Part shown: piece after piece, positions 18,839 through 26,754 of the stretch
Layout of the letters: each line of letters starts with the position of its first letter
Position numbering within the stretch: position 1 is the stretch's first letter
NCBI GenBank assembly: GCA_025361145.1
Contig: JANYAV010000012.1
Location: 122,270 to 186,269, forward strand
Length of the DNA: 64,000 bases
Origin: Dehalococcoidia bacterium
Lineage (GTDB): Bacteria; Chloroflexota; Dehalococcoidia; Dehalococcoidales; UBA3254
Direction of reading: 5' to 3'
Translations under genes and position numbers: made by a program
Notes under the pieces: model-generated
The model's input: only the letters and a program-made list of their open reading frames with translations
Database searches by the model: none
What the model was told of the DNA's origin: nothing

Positions 18839-19627
18839 TTGAGCAGCGATCTCATTAAAATAGTTCTGGTAGTGGAATATGATGGTGCTAGTTATTGCGG
18901 ATTCCAGTTCCAGAACAATGTTAAAACAGTTCAAGATGAGATAGAAAAAGCCTTGCTTAAATTGACCGGTGAAAAGCTGAGAGTGATCTCGGCTAGTCGC
19001 ACAGATACCGGGGTGCATGCCAGGGGGCAGGTGGTCAGTTATTGGACCGCCAGCCGGTTGGCCAATGAAAGAATTTTAAATGGCTTGAATTATTATCTAC
19101 CGCAAGATATAGCGGTAAAAGCAGTTTACAAAGTAAATAGCCGGTTTAACGTACAGAAGGACGCGGTCAGCCGCGAATACAGTTATCTCATTTGGAATAG
19201 CTATACGCGGTCTCCTTTGCAAAGAGCTCGCACCTATCAGGTAGGCGGCGCTCTGGACATCGAAAAGATGAGTAGGGCTTGTGCGTTGCTAATTGGGGAA
19301 CATGACCTTTCTTCTTTCATAACTGATTTCAGTCAATCGGTTATCAAGAGTCCGATTAAAACGGTAATTTTGGCCAGGGTGGAGAAAGAGGGCGATATGG
19401 TGAACTTTAGTATCGCCGCCAATGCCTTTCTTCCTCATCAGGTAAGGAACACCGTGGGTGTCCTTATCAGAATGGGTCTGGGCAAACTAAATTTAGAAGA
19501 TTTTAAAACTTTAATGGAGGCAAAACAACCGGGTTTGGCAGGTCCAACAGTTCCTGCGCAGGGATTATATTTGATGCGAGTCAATTATCCTCGCCCGTTA
19601 GGAGAATATTATGATGAAAACCTATAG
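18839..19627 (+). CDS. truA: tRNA pseudouridine38-40 synthase
   Basis: TruA makes pseudouridine at positions 38-40 of the tRNA anticodon stem. The catalytic aspartate lies in SASRTDTGVHARGQV. Other family segments are VEYDGASYCGFQFQ near the N-terminus, FNVQKDAVSREYSYLIWN, and FLPHQVRNTVGVLIRMGLGKL. The 262-residue protein starts at TTG 18839 behind GGTGGGAG and overlaps rplM by 17 bases. The rplQ-truA-rplM-rpsI order is widely conserved. Confidence 0.95.
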   Translation: MSSDLIKIVLVVEYDGASYCGFQFQNNVKTVQDEIEKALLKLTGEKLRVISASRTDTGVHARGQVVSYWTASRLANERILNGLNYYLPQDIAVKAVYKVNSRFNVQKDAVSREYSYLIWNSYTRSPLQRARTYQVGGALDIEKMSRACALLIGEHDLSSFITDFSQSVIKSPIKTVILARVEKEGDMVNFSIAANAFLPHQVRNTVGVLIRMGLGKLNLEDFKTLMEAKQPGLAGPTVPAQGLYLMRVNYPRPLGEYYDENL

Positions 19628-20114
19628 TGTAAAACAGAGCGACATAGTAAGAGAGACACACGTGATCGACGCTTCCGATAAAATCCTCGGACGCGTGGCA
19701 ACCGAGATCGCCAAGTTATTGATGGGCAAACATAAAGTTATGTTCAGCCGCAATTCAGATCTTGGTGACAACGTCACAGTCATTAATGCCGCCAAAATTC
19801 AGGTTACTGGCAATAAACCTGAGCAGAAGTTGTATTATTGGCACTCTAATTATCCGGGCGGTTTTAGGAACATTTCTTACGCTAGATTAATGGAGGAACA
19901 TCCAGAGCGGATCATTATATTTGCCGTAGACGGAATGTTGCCTCATAACCATTTGCATGATAATATGATGAAGCGTTTGAAAGTTTACGCTGGACCCGAT
20001 CAGGTAGAGGGTGCTGTTATAGAGGCTGCTGTTGTTAAGAAAGGCATCAAAAAAGCTGAGATCAAGCATGTAGCTATCAAAGAGGCCAAGGAAAGAAAAC
20101 AGGGCAAGCGCTAA
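19611..20114 (+). CDS. rplM: 50S ribosomal protein L13
   Basis: L13 is an early-assembly 50S protein. It shows the typical W-less start MKTYSVKQSDIVRETHVIDASDKILGRVATEIAKLLMGKHK, then GDNVTVINAAKIQVTGNK and PHNHLHDNMMKRLKVYAG. The 167 residues exceed the usual ~145 through a charged Lys-rich C-terminal extension. Two adjacent ATGs are possible; the first, at 19611, is six bases from AGGAG. The gene overlaps the end of truA. Confidence 0.95.
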   Translation: MMKTYSVKQSDIVRETHVIDASDKILGRVATEIAKLLMGKHKVMFSRNSDLGDNVTVINAAKIQVTGNKPEQKLYYWHSNYPGGFRNISYARLMEEHPERIIIFAVDGMLPHNHLHDNMMKRLKVYAGPDQVEGAVIEAAVVKKGIKKAEIKHVAIKEAKERKQGKR

Positions 20115-20125
20115 AAATTAATCAG

Positions 20126-20156
20126 TTTCGGATTTCGAATTTCGGAATTCGGATTT
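20126..20156. repeat. TTCGGA/TTCGAA low-complexity run between rplM and rpsI
   Basis: The spacer carries TTTCGGATTTCGAATTTCGG followed by AATTCGGATTT. This is a short run of related hexamers (TTCGGA, TTCGAA, TTCGGAA) with dyad character. It is not a clear hairpin or promoter. Its function is unknown. Confidence 0.4.
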
Positions 20157-20181
20157 AAAGAAAATAAGGGGATTGAATTCT

Positions 20182-20577
20182 GTGGAAAAACAAGCTTACT
20201 TTTATGGTACTGGTAGACGTAAAACCGCGGTAGCCAGGGTTAAATTAGTGCCAGGCACTGGTGCTATTATAGTCAATGGTGTGCCTTATGAGGAACTGAT
20301 TACCCGCGTTGAGTTACGCCGAAGGGTTCTTCAGCCCCTGGTAGCTACAGAAAGCATGGGTAAATACAATGTTATTTGTAAAGTTGAAGGCGGTGGAATT
20401 TCCGCTCAAGGCGGCGCTATTTCACACGGTATCGCCCGCGCTCTGGTAGTGGTGGACGAGAAATCCAAAGATGCACTGCGTAAGGCCGGTTTGCTAACCC
20501 GCGATTCCAGAGAGAAGGAAAGAAAGAAACCAGGTTTGAAACGTGCCAGAAAGGCCACTCAATATACTAAGCGTTAA
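20182..20577 (+). CDS. rpsI: 30S ribosomal protein S9
   Basis: S9 reaches the P-site tRNA anticodon through its C-terminal Lys-Arg tail. I start it at GTG 20182 ([20 protein letters not shown], 131 residues), 10 bases after AGGGG. The TTG at 20173 in the ORF track abuts that ribosome binding site and is unlikely. Family motifs: [34 protein letters not shown] and the end [17 protein letters not shown]. It is the last gene of the 20-kb supercluster and is followed by a strong terminator. Confidence 0.94.
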   Translation: MEKQAYFYGTGRRKTAVARVKLVPGTGAIIVNGVPYEELITRVELRRRVLQPLVATESMGKYNVICKVEGGGISAQGGAISHGIARALVVVDEKSKDALRKAGLLTRDSREKERKKPGLKRARKATQYTKR

Positions 20578-20601
20578 CACCAGAATAAGATCTGCGTTAT
20601 T

Positions 20602-20641
20602 AAAGACCCCGGCTCGAGTTATCTCGGCCGGGGTCTTTTTT
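20602..20641 (+). terminator. Rho-independent terminator after rpsI
   Basis: AAGACCCCGGCTCGAG pairs with CTCGGCCGGGGTCTT (one bulged base), followed by TTTTTT. It closes the + strand ribosomal cluster. The A-rich 5' flank means it may also work for the convergent rnc transcript on the - strand. Confidence 0.9.
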
Positions 20642-20671
20642 AGTTTCTTTATCTCAGTATTAATCAGAGAA

Positions 20672-21358
20672 CTATTTTATCTTGGACAGTGCAGCCTTCG
20701 CAGCTTCCATTTCGGCCAGTTTTTTACTTTTTCCAGAGCCATGCCCCAGAACTTCTTCCCCTGCACGCACCTCGACTTTAAATTGTTTTAGATGCTCCGG
20801 TCCTACCGCCTCAATCAATACGTAGGTGGGGGTGATCTGTTCTTGAGCCTGCAAGATTTCCTGTAATTTTGACTTATAGTCTGTTCCTGCCCCCCGGTGC
20901 GCTTGTTGGTATATCTCAGCTCCGAAAAGGCCAAGGATGAAGCTTCTGGAGCGTTCTAGGCCCTGATCCAGGTAGATGGCGGCAATTAAAGATTCAAAAG
21001 CCCCAGACAGATTGGCTGATTTGTCTTTTCCGCCTCCCGTTTCCTCGCCAATGCCAAGTGTGAGGTAATTACCAAGATCGATCTTGCGGGCCATCTGGGC
21101 TAGTGTTTCACGCCGTATTAACGCTGACCGCAGACGGGTCAGATCGCCTTCCGGAGAGTTGGGGAAGTCTTGGTAGAGTTTTTCAGCGATTATAAGCCCA
21201 AGGACGGCATCGCCCAGGAATTCAAGACGTTCATTGCAATCTACCGTTAGGCTGTGATTTTCATTGATGTAGGAACTGTGGATAAGAGCCAATTCAAGAT
21301 AGGCCACATTGTGAAAGCTGAGGCCTATTTTATTTGCAAATTCTGCAAGATCAGCCAC
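20672..21358 (-). CDS. rnc: Ribonuclease III
   Basis: RNase III cleaves double-stranded RNA in rRNA processing and RNA decay. The 228-residue protein has the signature CNERLEFLGDAVLG at about 41-54 and the second acidic cluster GAFESLIAAIYLD near 118, giving the metal-binding Glu/Asp set. The C-terminal dsRBD starts around DYKSKLQEILQAQ and ends SGKSKKLAEMEAAKAAL. It is downstream of the aminotransferase-like gene (19-base gap), so the two are probably co-transcribed. Confidence 0.97.
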   Translation of the reverse strand: MADLAEFANKIGLSFHNVAYLELALIHSSYINENHSLTVDCNERLEFLGDAVLGLIIAEKLYQDFPNSPEGDLTRLRSALIRRETLAQMARKIDLGNYLTLGIGEETGGGKDKSANLSGAFESLIAAIYLDQGLERSRSFILGLFGAEIYQQAHRGAGTDYKSKLQEILQAQEQITPTYVLIEAVGPEHLKQFKVEVRAGEEVLGHGSGKSKKLAEMEAAKAALSKIK

Positions 21359-21377
21359 TTTTGATCCAACTCCCCTA

Positions 21378-22559
21378 TTATTTGTTGTCGACCAGTGCCC
21401 TTTGAAAAACCGCTACGGCCCTTTCCAGAGTTTTATCATCTACGCAGTAGGATATTCTGAAGTAGCCAGGTGCTTGGAATTCACTTCCGGCGACGGTAAG
21501 GACGAGTTGTTTCTTGAGCTCAGTAACAAAGGCCTTATCGTCTCTGGTCGGGCTTTTTACAAGCATAAAGAATCCACCTGCCGGTTTTACCACTTTATAG
21601 CCCAAACCAACCAATTTTCCAAACAGAAAATTGCGTTTTCTCTGATAATCTTTAAGATATACCAGAGTTTCAGGTAAGCGCCTTACCACGTTCTGTATGA
21701 GCGCAGGACAGTTAACAAATCCCAGCGTTCGGTTGGTGTGAATCAGTGCGGCGGAAACTTCTTTGCCTCCTTCACAATCAGGATGGATAGCTGCGTATCC
21801 AATCCTTTCGCCAGGTATGCAAAGTTCGCTCGAGTAGGAAGAAAGGGCAATCGTGTTTACATAATGATTAAACATGTGCGGATATGTTATTCCATCAAAA
21901 ATTAGACGGGAATAGGTCTCATCGCTAACGGCATAAATAGTGGTATTTAGTTCAGTGCCCCTCCGGGACAGGACATCTGCGATGCCTTTCAGTGTTTCGG
22001 CGCTGTAAACCAATCCGGTGGGATTATTGGGCGAATTGATAATAATCGCTTTAGTTTCAGGTGTGATAGCTGTTTCCAAAGCCTTAAGATCGGGCGTGAA
22101 ATCATCGTTAGTTGGGATTACTTTACACACGCCGGAATAATTTTCTAAATATGGGACATATTCAGGGTAAAACGGAGAGAAAACGATAAGTTCTTCGCCG
22201 GGATTAAAAATTCCTTTGAAAATAATATTTAAAGCGCCGCTGGAGCCGCAGGTCATGATAACGTTATCCGAACTGAAATTAAGTCCTGTCTCTAGTTTTA
22301 ACCGTTCTGCCACCATACTTCGGTTAGCCATAAACCCGGCGTTTTCCATATAGCGGTGCTTGCCGGGCTGTGGTAGTTCTACGAAGTTCTTTAATACCTC
22401 AACGAATTCCGGGGGAGGGGCCATGAGAGTGTTACTGACGGAAAGATCGAAGACCTGTTCTTTACCGTAGTTGTTCTGTAAGATTTGGCTTTCTTCAGCC
22501 GATTTGGTGGCATAATTTGACCTGGTAATTCCTCTTTTAATATTCTCGGCAATCGGCAT
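21378..22559 (-). CDS. Class I/II aminotransferase-like protein lacking the PLP lysine
   Basis: This is a fold type I PLP-enzyme-like protein of about 393 residues. It has most family features: TCGSSGALN (cofactor phosphate region), NSPNNPTG, the AVSDETYSRLIFDG strand with Asp and Tyr, PGERIGY, and the C-terminal substrate arginine in YFRISYC. However, the Schiff-base motif SYSK reads SYSS (track residue 251, codon AGC at 21828-21830), so the catalytic lysine is replaced by serine. The ATG at 22559 follows GGAAGG; the track start, a TTG at 22580, precedes that site. A normal transaminase reaction should not be assumed. Confidence 0.85.
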   Translation of the reverse strand: MPIAENIKRGITRSNYATKSAEESQILQNNYGKEQVFDLSVSNTLMAPPPEFVEVLKNFVELPQPGKHRYMENAGFMANRSMVAERLKLETGLNFSSDNVIMTCGSSGALNIIFKGIFNPGEELIVFSPFYPEYVPYLENYSGVCKVIPTNDDFTPDLKALETAITPETKAIIINSPNNPTGLVYSAETLKGIADVLSRRGTELNTTIYAVSDETYSRLIFDGITYPHMFNHYVNTIALSSYSSELCIPGERIGYAAIHPDCEGGKEVSAALIHTNRTLGFVNCPALIQNVVRRLPETLVYLKDYQRKRNFLFGKLVGLGYKVVKPAGGFFMLVKSPTRDDKAFVTELKKQLVLTVAGSEFQAPGYFRISYCVDDKTLERAVAVFQRALVDNK

Positions 22560-22619
22560 CCGGTTATACCTTCCAATCAATTATTGTTCATTACGCAGCT
22601 TCGCTTCAAAGCCCCCTTT

Positions 22620-22650
22620 ATTATAGCACAAGATGAGATCAGGCTGACAA
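22620..22650 (-). promoter_or_regulatory. Promoter of the aminotransferase-rnc operon
   Basis: On the - strand TTGTCA (22645-22650) is followed after 19 bases by TATAAT (22620-22625), with an extended TGC before the -10. It gives a leader of about 55 bases before the ATG at 22559. Confidence 0.6.
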
Positions 22651-22703
22651 ATTCAATTAATTAATAGAGAAGCCGGTTTATTAAAGTTTAGCCTTTAGAA
22701 ATC

Positions 22704-22826
22704 ATGCGTGGATTGGAAGAAAAACGCCAGAAGGTTACCTCTGATGAAATAGAGTTTACTCGCAAGCTGCTGTTTGAACAGCACTCTGCTGAAAAGACGT
22801 CTTACAAACAGAAATCTTTTGAGTAA
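22704..22826 (+). CDS. Possible small protein of 40 residues
   Basis: ATG 22704 to TAA 22826 encodes a charged, helix-prone peptide, MRGLEEKRQKVTSDEIEFTR followed by KLLFEQHSAEKTSYKQKSFE. Codon choice looks coding-like, but there is no ribosome binding site, and the flanking genes run on the other strand. It could be a remnant of a longer gene or chance. No family is recognised. Confidence 0.25.
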   Translation: MRGLEEKRQKVTSDEIEFTRKLLFEQHSAEKTSYKQKSFE

Positions 22827-22881
22827 CTCAATGCTTTGGATTCTTAACCTTTTCACCTCGTTCGATAACTCACGAAGAGAT

Positions 22882-22916
22882 AAAACAGCCTCGTAAAGAC
22901 TAAGTTTACGAGGCTG
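22882..22916 (-). terminator. Rho-independent terminator of the MFS gene
   Basis: A perfect 12-bp stem, CAGCCTCGTAAA/TTTACGAGGCTG with a 7-base loop, is followed on the - strand by TTTTATC. It lies 23 bases past the MFS stop. Confidence 0.9.
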
Positions 22917-22938
22917 CCATTTTACCTGACTAAATCAA

Positions 22939-24312
22939 TTACTCAGCTATAGTCCGGGTATCTCTATCCGGCATGGCGAAGATAAAGGGAATTGTAAGCA
23001 AAGCTATTACACCGGTGGATATAAAAACCACCTTAAAACCCAGTGATATATTGCCTATAAACTGCAGTATCATGGTGGTGATGGAGATACTAATAGCTCC
23101 TCCGCTGTTTCGGAACATTCCCCTGACCCCAGAAATAGTAGAAGCCCGCTGAGGCATCAGGTCAAGACAGGCATTACTTGAAGCTGGACTGGCAATTCCC
23201 ATCCCAAGTCCTATCATGAGGGTGATGACGGAGAGCATTACTACCGAGGTGATTTCTGTGCCTAATATGTTCATCTTTGAAAACTCAAATCCATATAATA
23301 GAATTCCACCGGACCCGATAATTGAACCCAGCAGCATTGGCTTGCGGTAACCCCATTTCACCAGGAAATAACTGCTGGTCATTGACGCCACAATGAAGCC
23401 GATTGATCTGACCATTAATACAAAAGCGCTCTGAACAGTGGTCATGCCGTACACCGCAACTGCGTAGAGAGGGACAAAAGAAGTAAATCCTAAGAGACAG
23501 GCGCCGTACATGAAATTATAGATATTAGCTGCCGCGAAAGGTTTCAAGCGCAGTAGATCCAGGTCTATTATGGGGTCTCGGGTTTTCAGTTCATGCCGGA
23601 TAAACAGGACCAGGAAAACGCTGCTGGCTACAAAAATGAGACTGGTGATTAACCAGCTCGAGCCCGTTTCGCTATGAGCAGCCTGAGATAGCCAGACCAT
23701 TAAGGTAAAAAGAAACGAGCTGAACAACCCTGCCCCTGCATAATCTATCTGGACTTTGACTCTCTTATTGGATTTTAAAATGAAGAATAGGGGAATAACC
23801 GCCAGAGTAACCAGGGGCACATTAAACCAGAATACAGATTGCCAGCCGAAGGTGGTAATCAACCAGCTGCCAATATTGGGGCCAACGATCCCCCCCAGGC
23901 TGTTGATGCTCATATTTATCCCGATAACTTGCTGGCGGTGACGGGGAAACATTTCGACGATGATACCAATAGAAGTAGGCACGAAGCCACCTCCACCAAT
24001 ACTCTGGATAAAACGAGCTGCTATCAATAGTTGAATGTTAGGCGCCAGAGCCGCTAATAGTGATCCTGTTACAAAGAGGCCTGAACAAATCAGAAAAGTG
24101 TTCTTACGTCCCAGCACGTCGCTTACTTTTCCCATTAAAACCATGGAACAAGCAGCTATTAACTGATAGATGCTTAATACCCAACCCGCTAAAACCAGTG
24201 AAGTATCATAGTAGGCTGTGATATTGGGGAAAGCTACCGAGACTGCTGTGCTGCTTATCCAGGAAAGCAGCAACACCAGCTGGATACCAGCAAAGACTAA
24301 AATCGCTTGCAT
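22939..24312 (-). CDS. MFS transporter, DHA2 (EmrB/QacA) family
   Basis: A 457-residue integral membrane protein with about 14 hydrophobic segments, the layout of the 14-TM DHA2 drug/proton antiporters. Motif A is visible in the loop after TM2 (GKVSDVLGRKN), and motif C in TM5 (GGIVGPNIGSWL). The N-terminal TM1 contains SSTAVSVAFPNI. Substrate is unknown; multidrug or metabolite export is inferred from the family. No TetR/MarR regulator and no membrane-fusion partner are adjacent. Its promoter -10 lies only eight bases before the ATG, suggesting a leaderless mRNA. Confidence 0.88.
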   Translation of the reverse strand: MQAILVFAGIQLVLLLSWISSTAVSVAFPNITAYYDTSLVLAGWVLSIYQLIAACSMVLMGKVSDVLGRKNTFLICSGLFVTGSLLAALAPNIQLLIAARFIQSIGGGGFVPTSIGIIVEMFPRHRQQVIGINMSINSLGGIVGPNIGSWLITTFGWQSVFWFNVPLVTLAVIPLFFILKSNKRVKVQIDYAGAGLFSSFLFTLMVWLSQAAHSETGSSWLITSLIFVASSVFLVLFIRHELKTRDPIIDLDLLRLKPFAAANIYNFMYGACLLGFTSFVPLYAVAVYGMTTVQSAFVLMVRSIGFIVASMTSSYFLVKWGYRKPMLLGSIIGSGGILLYGFEFSKMNILGTEITSVVMLSVITLMIGLGMGIASPASSNACLDLMPQRASTISGVRGMFRNSGGAISISITTMILQFIGNISLGFKVVFISTGVIALLTIPFIFAMPDRDTRTIAE

Positions 24313-24320
24313 ACCTTGTG

Positions 24321-24350
24321 ATTATAACCTTCTAAGTGAATTTCTGTAAA
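24321..24350 (-). promoter_or_regulatory. Promoter of the MFS gene
   Basis: TTTACA (24345-24350) and TATAAT (24321-24326) on the - strand are separated by 18 bases. The -10 ends eight bases before the start codon, so transcription would begin at or next to the ATG. Confidence 0.65.
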
Positions 24351-24472
24351 AACGCGATAATGTATGATCCAGGGCTATTTTATGCTAATGCCCAATGACC
24401 CATCTCCGAGTATATATCTGTAAGCGATTCCATTGCAGGCTTGCATGACTGTTATTGTCTAGAAGGGGGATT

Positions 24473-24547
24473 TGGCTCCCCGACCAGGGCTCGAACCTGG
24501 AACCTAGCGGTTAACAGCCGCGCGCTCTACCATTGAGCTATCGGGGA
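24473..24547 (-). tRNA. tRNA-Asn (anticodon GTT)
   Basis: The - strand folds into a cloverleaf. The acceptor pairs TCCCCGA with TCGGGGA, the D arm is GCTC/GAGC, and the anticodon loop CTGTTAA gives GTT. The T arm is CCAGG-TTCGAGC-CCTGG, with discriminator G and an encoded CCA. Base pair 27-43 is a C/T mismatch. Confidence 0.95.
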
Positions 24548-24594
24548 ATGCCGACGTGGAGCACAGGTGAGTGAAGCTTTTGCCCACAAGGGAT

Positions 24595-24623
24595 ATTATC
24601 ACTTTTTGATGCTGAAAAGTCAA
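24595..24623 (-). promoter_or_regulatory. Promoter of tRNA-Asn
   Basis: TTGACT (24618-24623) and GATAAT (24595-24600) on the - strand are spaced by 17 bases, about 48 bases upstream of the mature tRNA 5' end. Confidence 0.6.
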
Positions 24624-24678
24624 GCTTAGGGTTGTATTATGCAGGGTTTAAACAGGCCATGCAGCGAAATGCTTAAAT

Positions 24679-24707
24679 TTCGAATCTGTTCCTAAAAATG
24701 TTATAAT
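24679..24707 (+). promoter_or_regulatory. Promoter of the rhomboid-glyA block
   Basis: An extended -10, TGTTATAAT (24699-24707), with a poor -35 (TTCGAA) at 17 bases. It lies 85 bases before the rhomboid ATG. Confidence 0.5.
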
Positions 24708-24791
24708 TAGTTATACTTTGAATTATGACAATATATTTCCCGCTTCAAACACTTAATAGCTCACAAATCAAATTAATAGGAATAATAAACG

Positions 24792-25388
24792 ATGTTTCGT
24801 TCTAATCGTATTTCTGGTTTGAATCCGGTTCTTGTTTTGATAGGTGTGACAGTCGTTATTTATCTGGCTCAGATGTTCGATCAGAGTGGGAATATTGAAA
24901 GACAATTTGCTCTGTCCACATCCGATTGGATTAATAAACCCTGGACACTCCTGACCTATATGTTTCTGCATGCCAGTCTTTCACATGTACTTTTTAACAT
25001 GATCACTCTCTATTTTTTCGCCAATTTTGTGATCGCCCTGGTGGGAGAAACCACTTTCCTGCTGACTTATTTCGCGGGGGGAGTGGTAGGCGGACTCATG
25101 TATATTCTCTTTTCATACATCCCCGTACCTTTTATCCAGACTTCTCCCATGGCCTCCGTAGTAGGAGCCTCTGGAGCAATATTCGCTCTGGGTGGGATAC
25201 TGATGCTTATGCGCCCCAATGCCAGGGTCTTGATGTTTTTTGTGATTCCTTTGCCGCTATGGATAGCCATTTTGCTTGGGTTTTTAATTATCACTCCCGG
25301 TATAGCCTGGCAAGCCCACCTGGGTGGGTTGGTCTACGGAGCTTTGGTTGGCTGGTATTACCGTCGCCGGGAAATAAGAAGATTTTAA
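24792..25388 (+). CDS. Rhomboid family intramembrane serine protease
   Basis: A 198-residue protein with six predicted membrane helices. The catalytic dyad is visible as serine in GASGAIFAL (TM4) and histidine in [10 protein letters not shown] (TM6). The [11 protein letters not shown] segment in TM2 is the usual conserved His/Asn motif. Rhomboids cut substrates within or near the membrane; the bacterial targets here are unknown. It is followed by glyA after 31 bases and probably shares its transcript. Confidence 0.93.
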   Translation: MFRSNRISGLNPVLVLIGVTVVIYLAQMFDQSGNIERQFALSTSDWINKPWTLLTYMFLHASLSHVLFNMITLYFFANFVIALVGETTFLLTYFAGGVVGGLMYILFSYIPVPFIQTSPMASVVGASGAIFALGGILMLMRPNARVLMFFVIPLPLWIAILLGFLIITPGIAWQAHLGGLVYGALVGWYYRRREIRRF

Positions 25389-25419
25389 GACTGGTTTTTA
25401 TTATACAAGGAGGGATTGC

Positions 25420-26664
25420 ATGGGGTCTTTGAAACAAACTGATCCAGAGGTCAGTAGAATTCTGGAAAATGAAGTCAAACGCCAGAAAGAAACTATCAAT
25501 CTAATTGCCTCTGAAAATTATACCAGCCGGGCGATTTTGGAAGCCCAGGGCTCTGTTTTTACTAACAAATACGCTGAAGGATATCCCGGAGCACGCTATT
25601 ACGGTGGTTGCGCCAATGTGGATGCGTTGGAAAGTTTAGCAATTGAGCGGGCCATGCAGCTTTTCAAAGCGGAATATGCCAATGTCCAGCCTCATAGCGG
25701 GGCTCAGGCTAATATGGCAGTCTATTTTGCCCTACTGAACCCTGGTGATACAGTCATGGGCATGAGTTTGGCCCATGGTGGGCATCTTACTCACGGGGCC
25801 CCTGCCAACTTTTCGGGCAAAATATATAATTTCGTGGGTTACGGTGTCGATAAAGAAACCGAACGCATTGATTATGATGAAGTGCAAAGATTGGCGATTG
25901 AGCATAAACCTAAGCTTATTGTGGCTGGAGCTAGTTCTTATCCTCGCATTATTGATTTTGAGCGCTTTAAGAAGATTGCTGATATGGTGGGTGCTAAATT
26001 CCTGACGGATATCGCTCATATCGCCGGCTTGGTTGCCGCTGGCGTTCACCCGTCACCGGTGCCGTATGCTGATCTGGTTACCGGAACCACCCATAAGACC
26101 CTGCGCGGGCCGCGAGCCGGTTTTGTCGTCGGCAAGAAAGAATATGCCCATAAAATAGATTCAGCCACTTTTCCACGCATGCAAGGCGGGCCTTTAATGC
26201 ATGTGGTAGCCGCTAAAGCGGTCTGTTTCCTTGAGGCTTTACAGCCGGATTTTGTCAAATACCAGCAGTCCATTCTGGATAATGCTATGGTCCTGGCGGT
26301 CGAACTAGAAAAAGCTGGCTTACGCCTGGTTTCCGGTGGAACGGATAATCATATGCTGCTTGTGGATTTAACGCCCATCGGCGTATCTGGATTGGATGCG
26401 CAACAGGTCTTGGAATCCGTGGGCATCATCGCCAACCGCAATGCGATTCCTTTTGATCCTCTACCGGTCAGAGTTGCCAGCGGTATGCGCTTTGGCACGC
26501 CAGCCGTGACTTCCCGCGGTATGGGCCAGACGGAGATGAAAGTCTTATCCGGTTGGGTTGTGAAAGTGCTTACCCATATTGGTGATATCAATATTCAGAA
26601 ACAGGTAAACGATGAAGTGAAACATCTTTGCGGGAAGTTCCCTATACCCGGAATTGACTATTAG
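25420..26664 (+). CDS. glyA: Serine hydroxymethyltransferase
   Basis: GlyA converts serine and tetrahydrofolate to glycine and 5,10-methylene-THF, a main source of one-carbon units. It is a 414-residue fold type I PLP enzyme. The lysine lies in [15 protein letters not shown]. Other motifs are LIASENYTS near the N-terminus, [27 protein letters not shown] and [12 protein letters not shown]. The ATG follows AAGGAGGG. A terminator follows 25 bases after the stop. Confidence 0.98.
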   Translation: MGSLKQTDPEVSRILENEVKRQKETINLIASENYTSRAILEAQGSVFTNKYAEGYPGARYYGGCANVDALESLAIERAMQLFKAEYANVQPHSGAQANMAVYFALLNPGDTVMGMSLAHGGHLTHGAPANFSGKIYNFVGYGVDKETERIDYDEVQRLAIEHKPKLIVAGASSYPRIIDFERFKKIADMVGAKFLTDIAHIAGLVAAGVHPSPVPYADLVTGTTHKTLRGPRAGFVVGKKEYAHKIDSATFPRMQGGPLMHVVAAKAVCFLEALQPDFVKYQQSILDNAMVLAVELEKAGLRLVSGGTDNHMLLVDLTPIGVSGLDAQQVLESVGIIANRNAIPFDPLPVRVASGMRFGTPAVTSRGMGQTEMKVLSGWVVKVLTHIGDINIQKQVNDEVKHLCGKFPIPGIDY

Positions 26665-26688
26665 TCATTAATACTCAGATATTCGTAA

Positions 26689-26729
26689 AAAAACTCCTTC
26701 CCTGCAGATTACGCAAGGAAGGAGTTTTT
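26689..26729 (+). terminator. Terminator between glyA and the convergent hypothetical gene
   Basis: AAAAACTCCTTCC pairs with GGAAGGAGTTTTT across a 15-base loop. A-tract and T-tract flanks make it likely to work in both directions, serving glyA (+) and the - strand gene ending at 26755. Confidence 0.9.
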
Positions 26730-26754
26730 GATTATAGTTTCCTCTTTTTATCTT

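Larger units (their letters stand above)
22581..22938. other. Intergenic region between aminotransferase-like gene and MFS exporter
   Basis: These 358 bases hold a - strand promoter near 22620-22650, a possible 40-codon + strand ORF (22704-22826), and the - strand terminator of the MFS gene (22882-22916). Nothing else was recognised. Confidence 0.6.
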
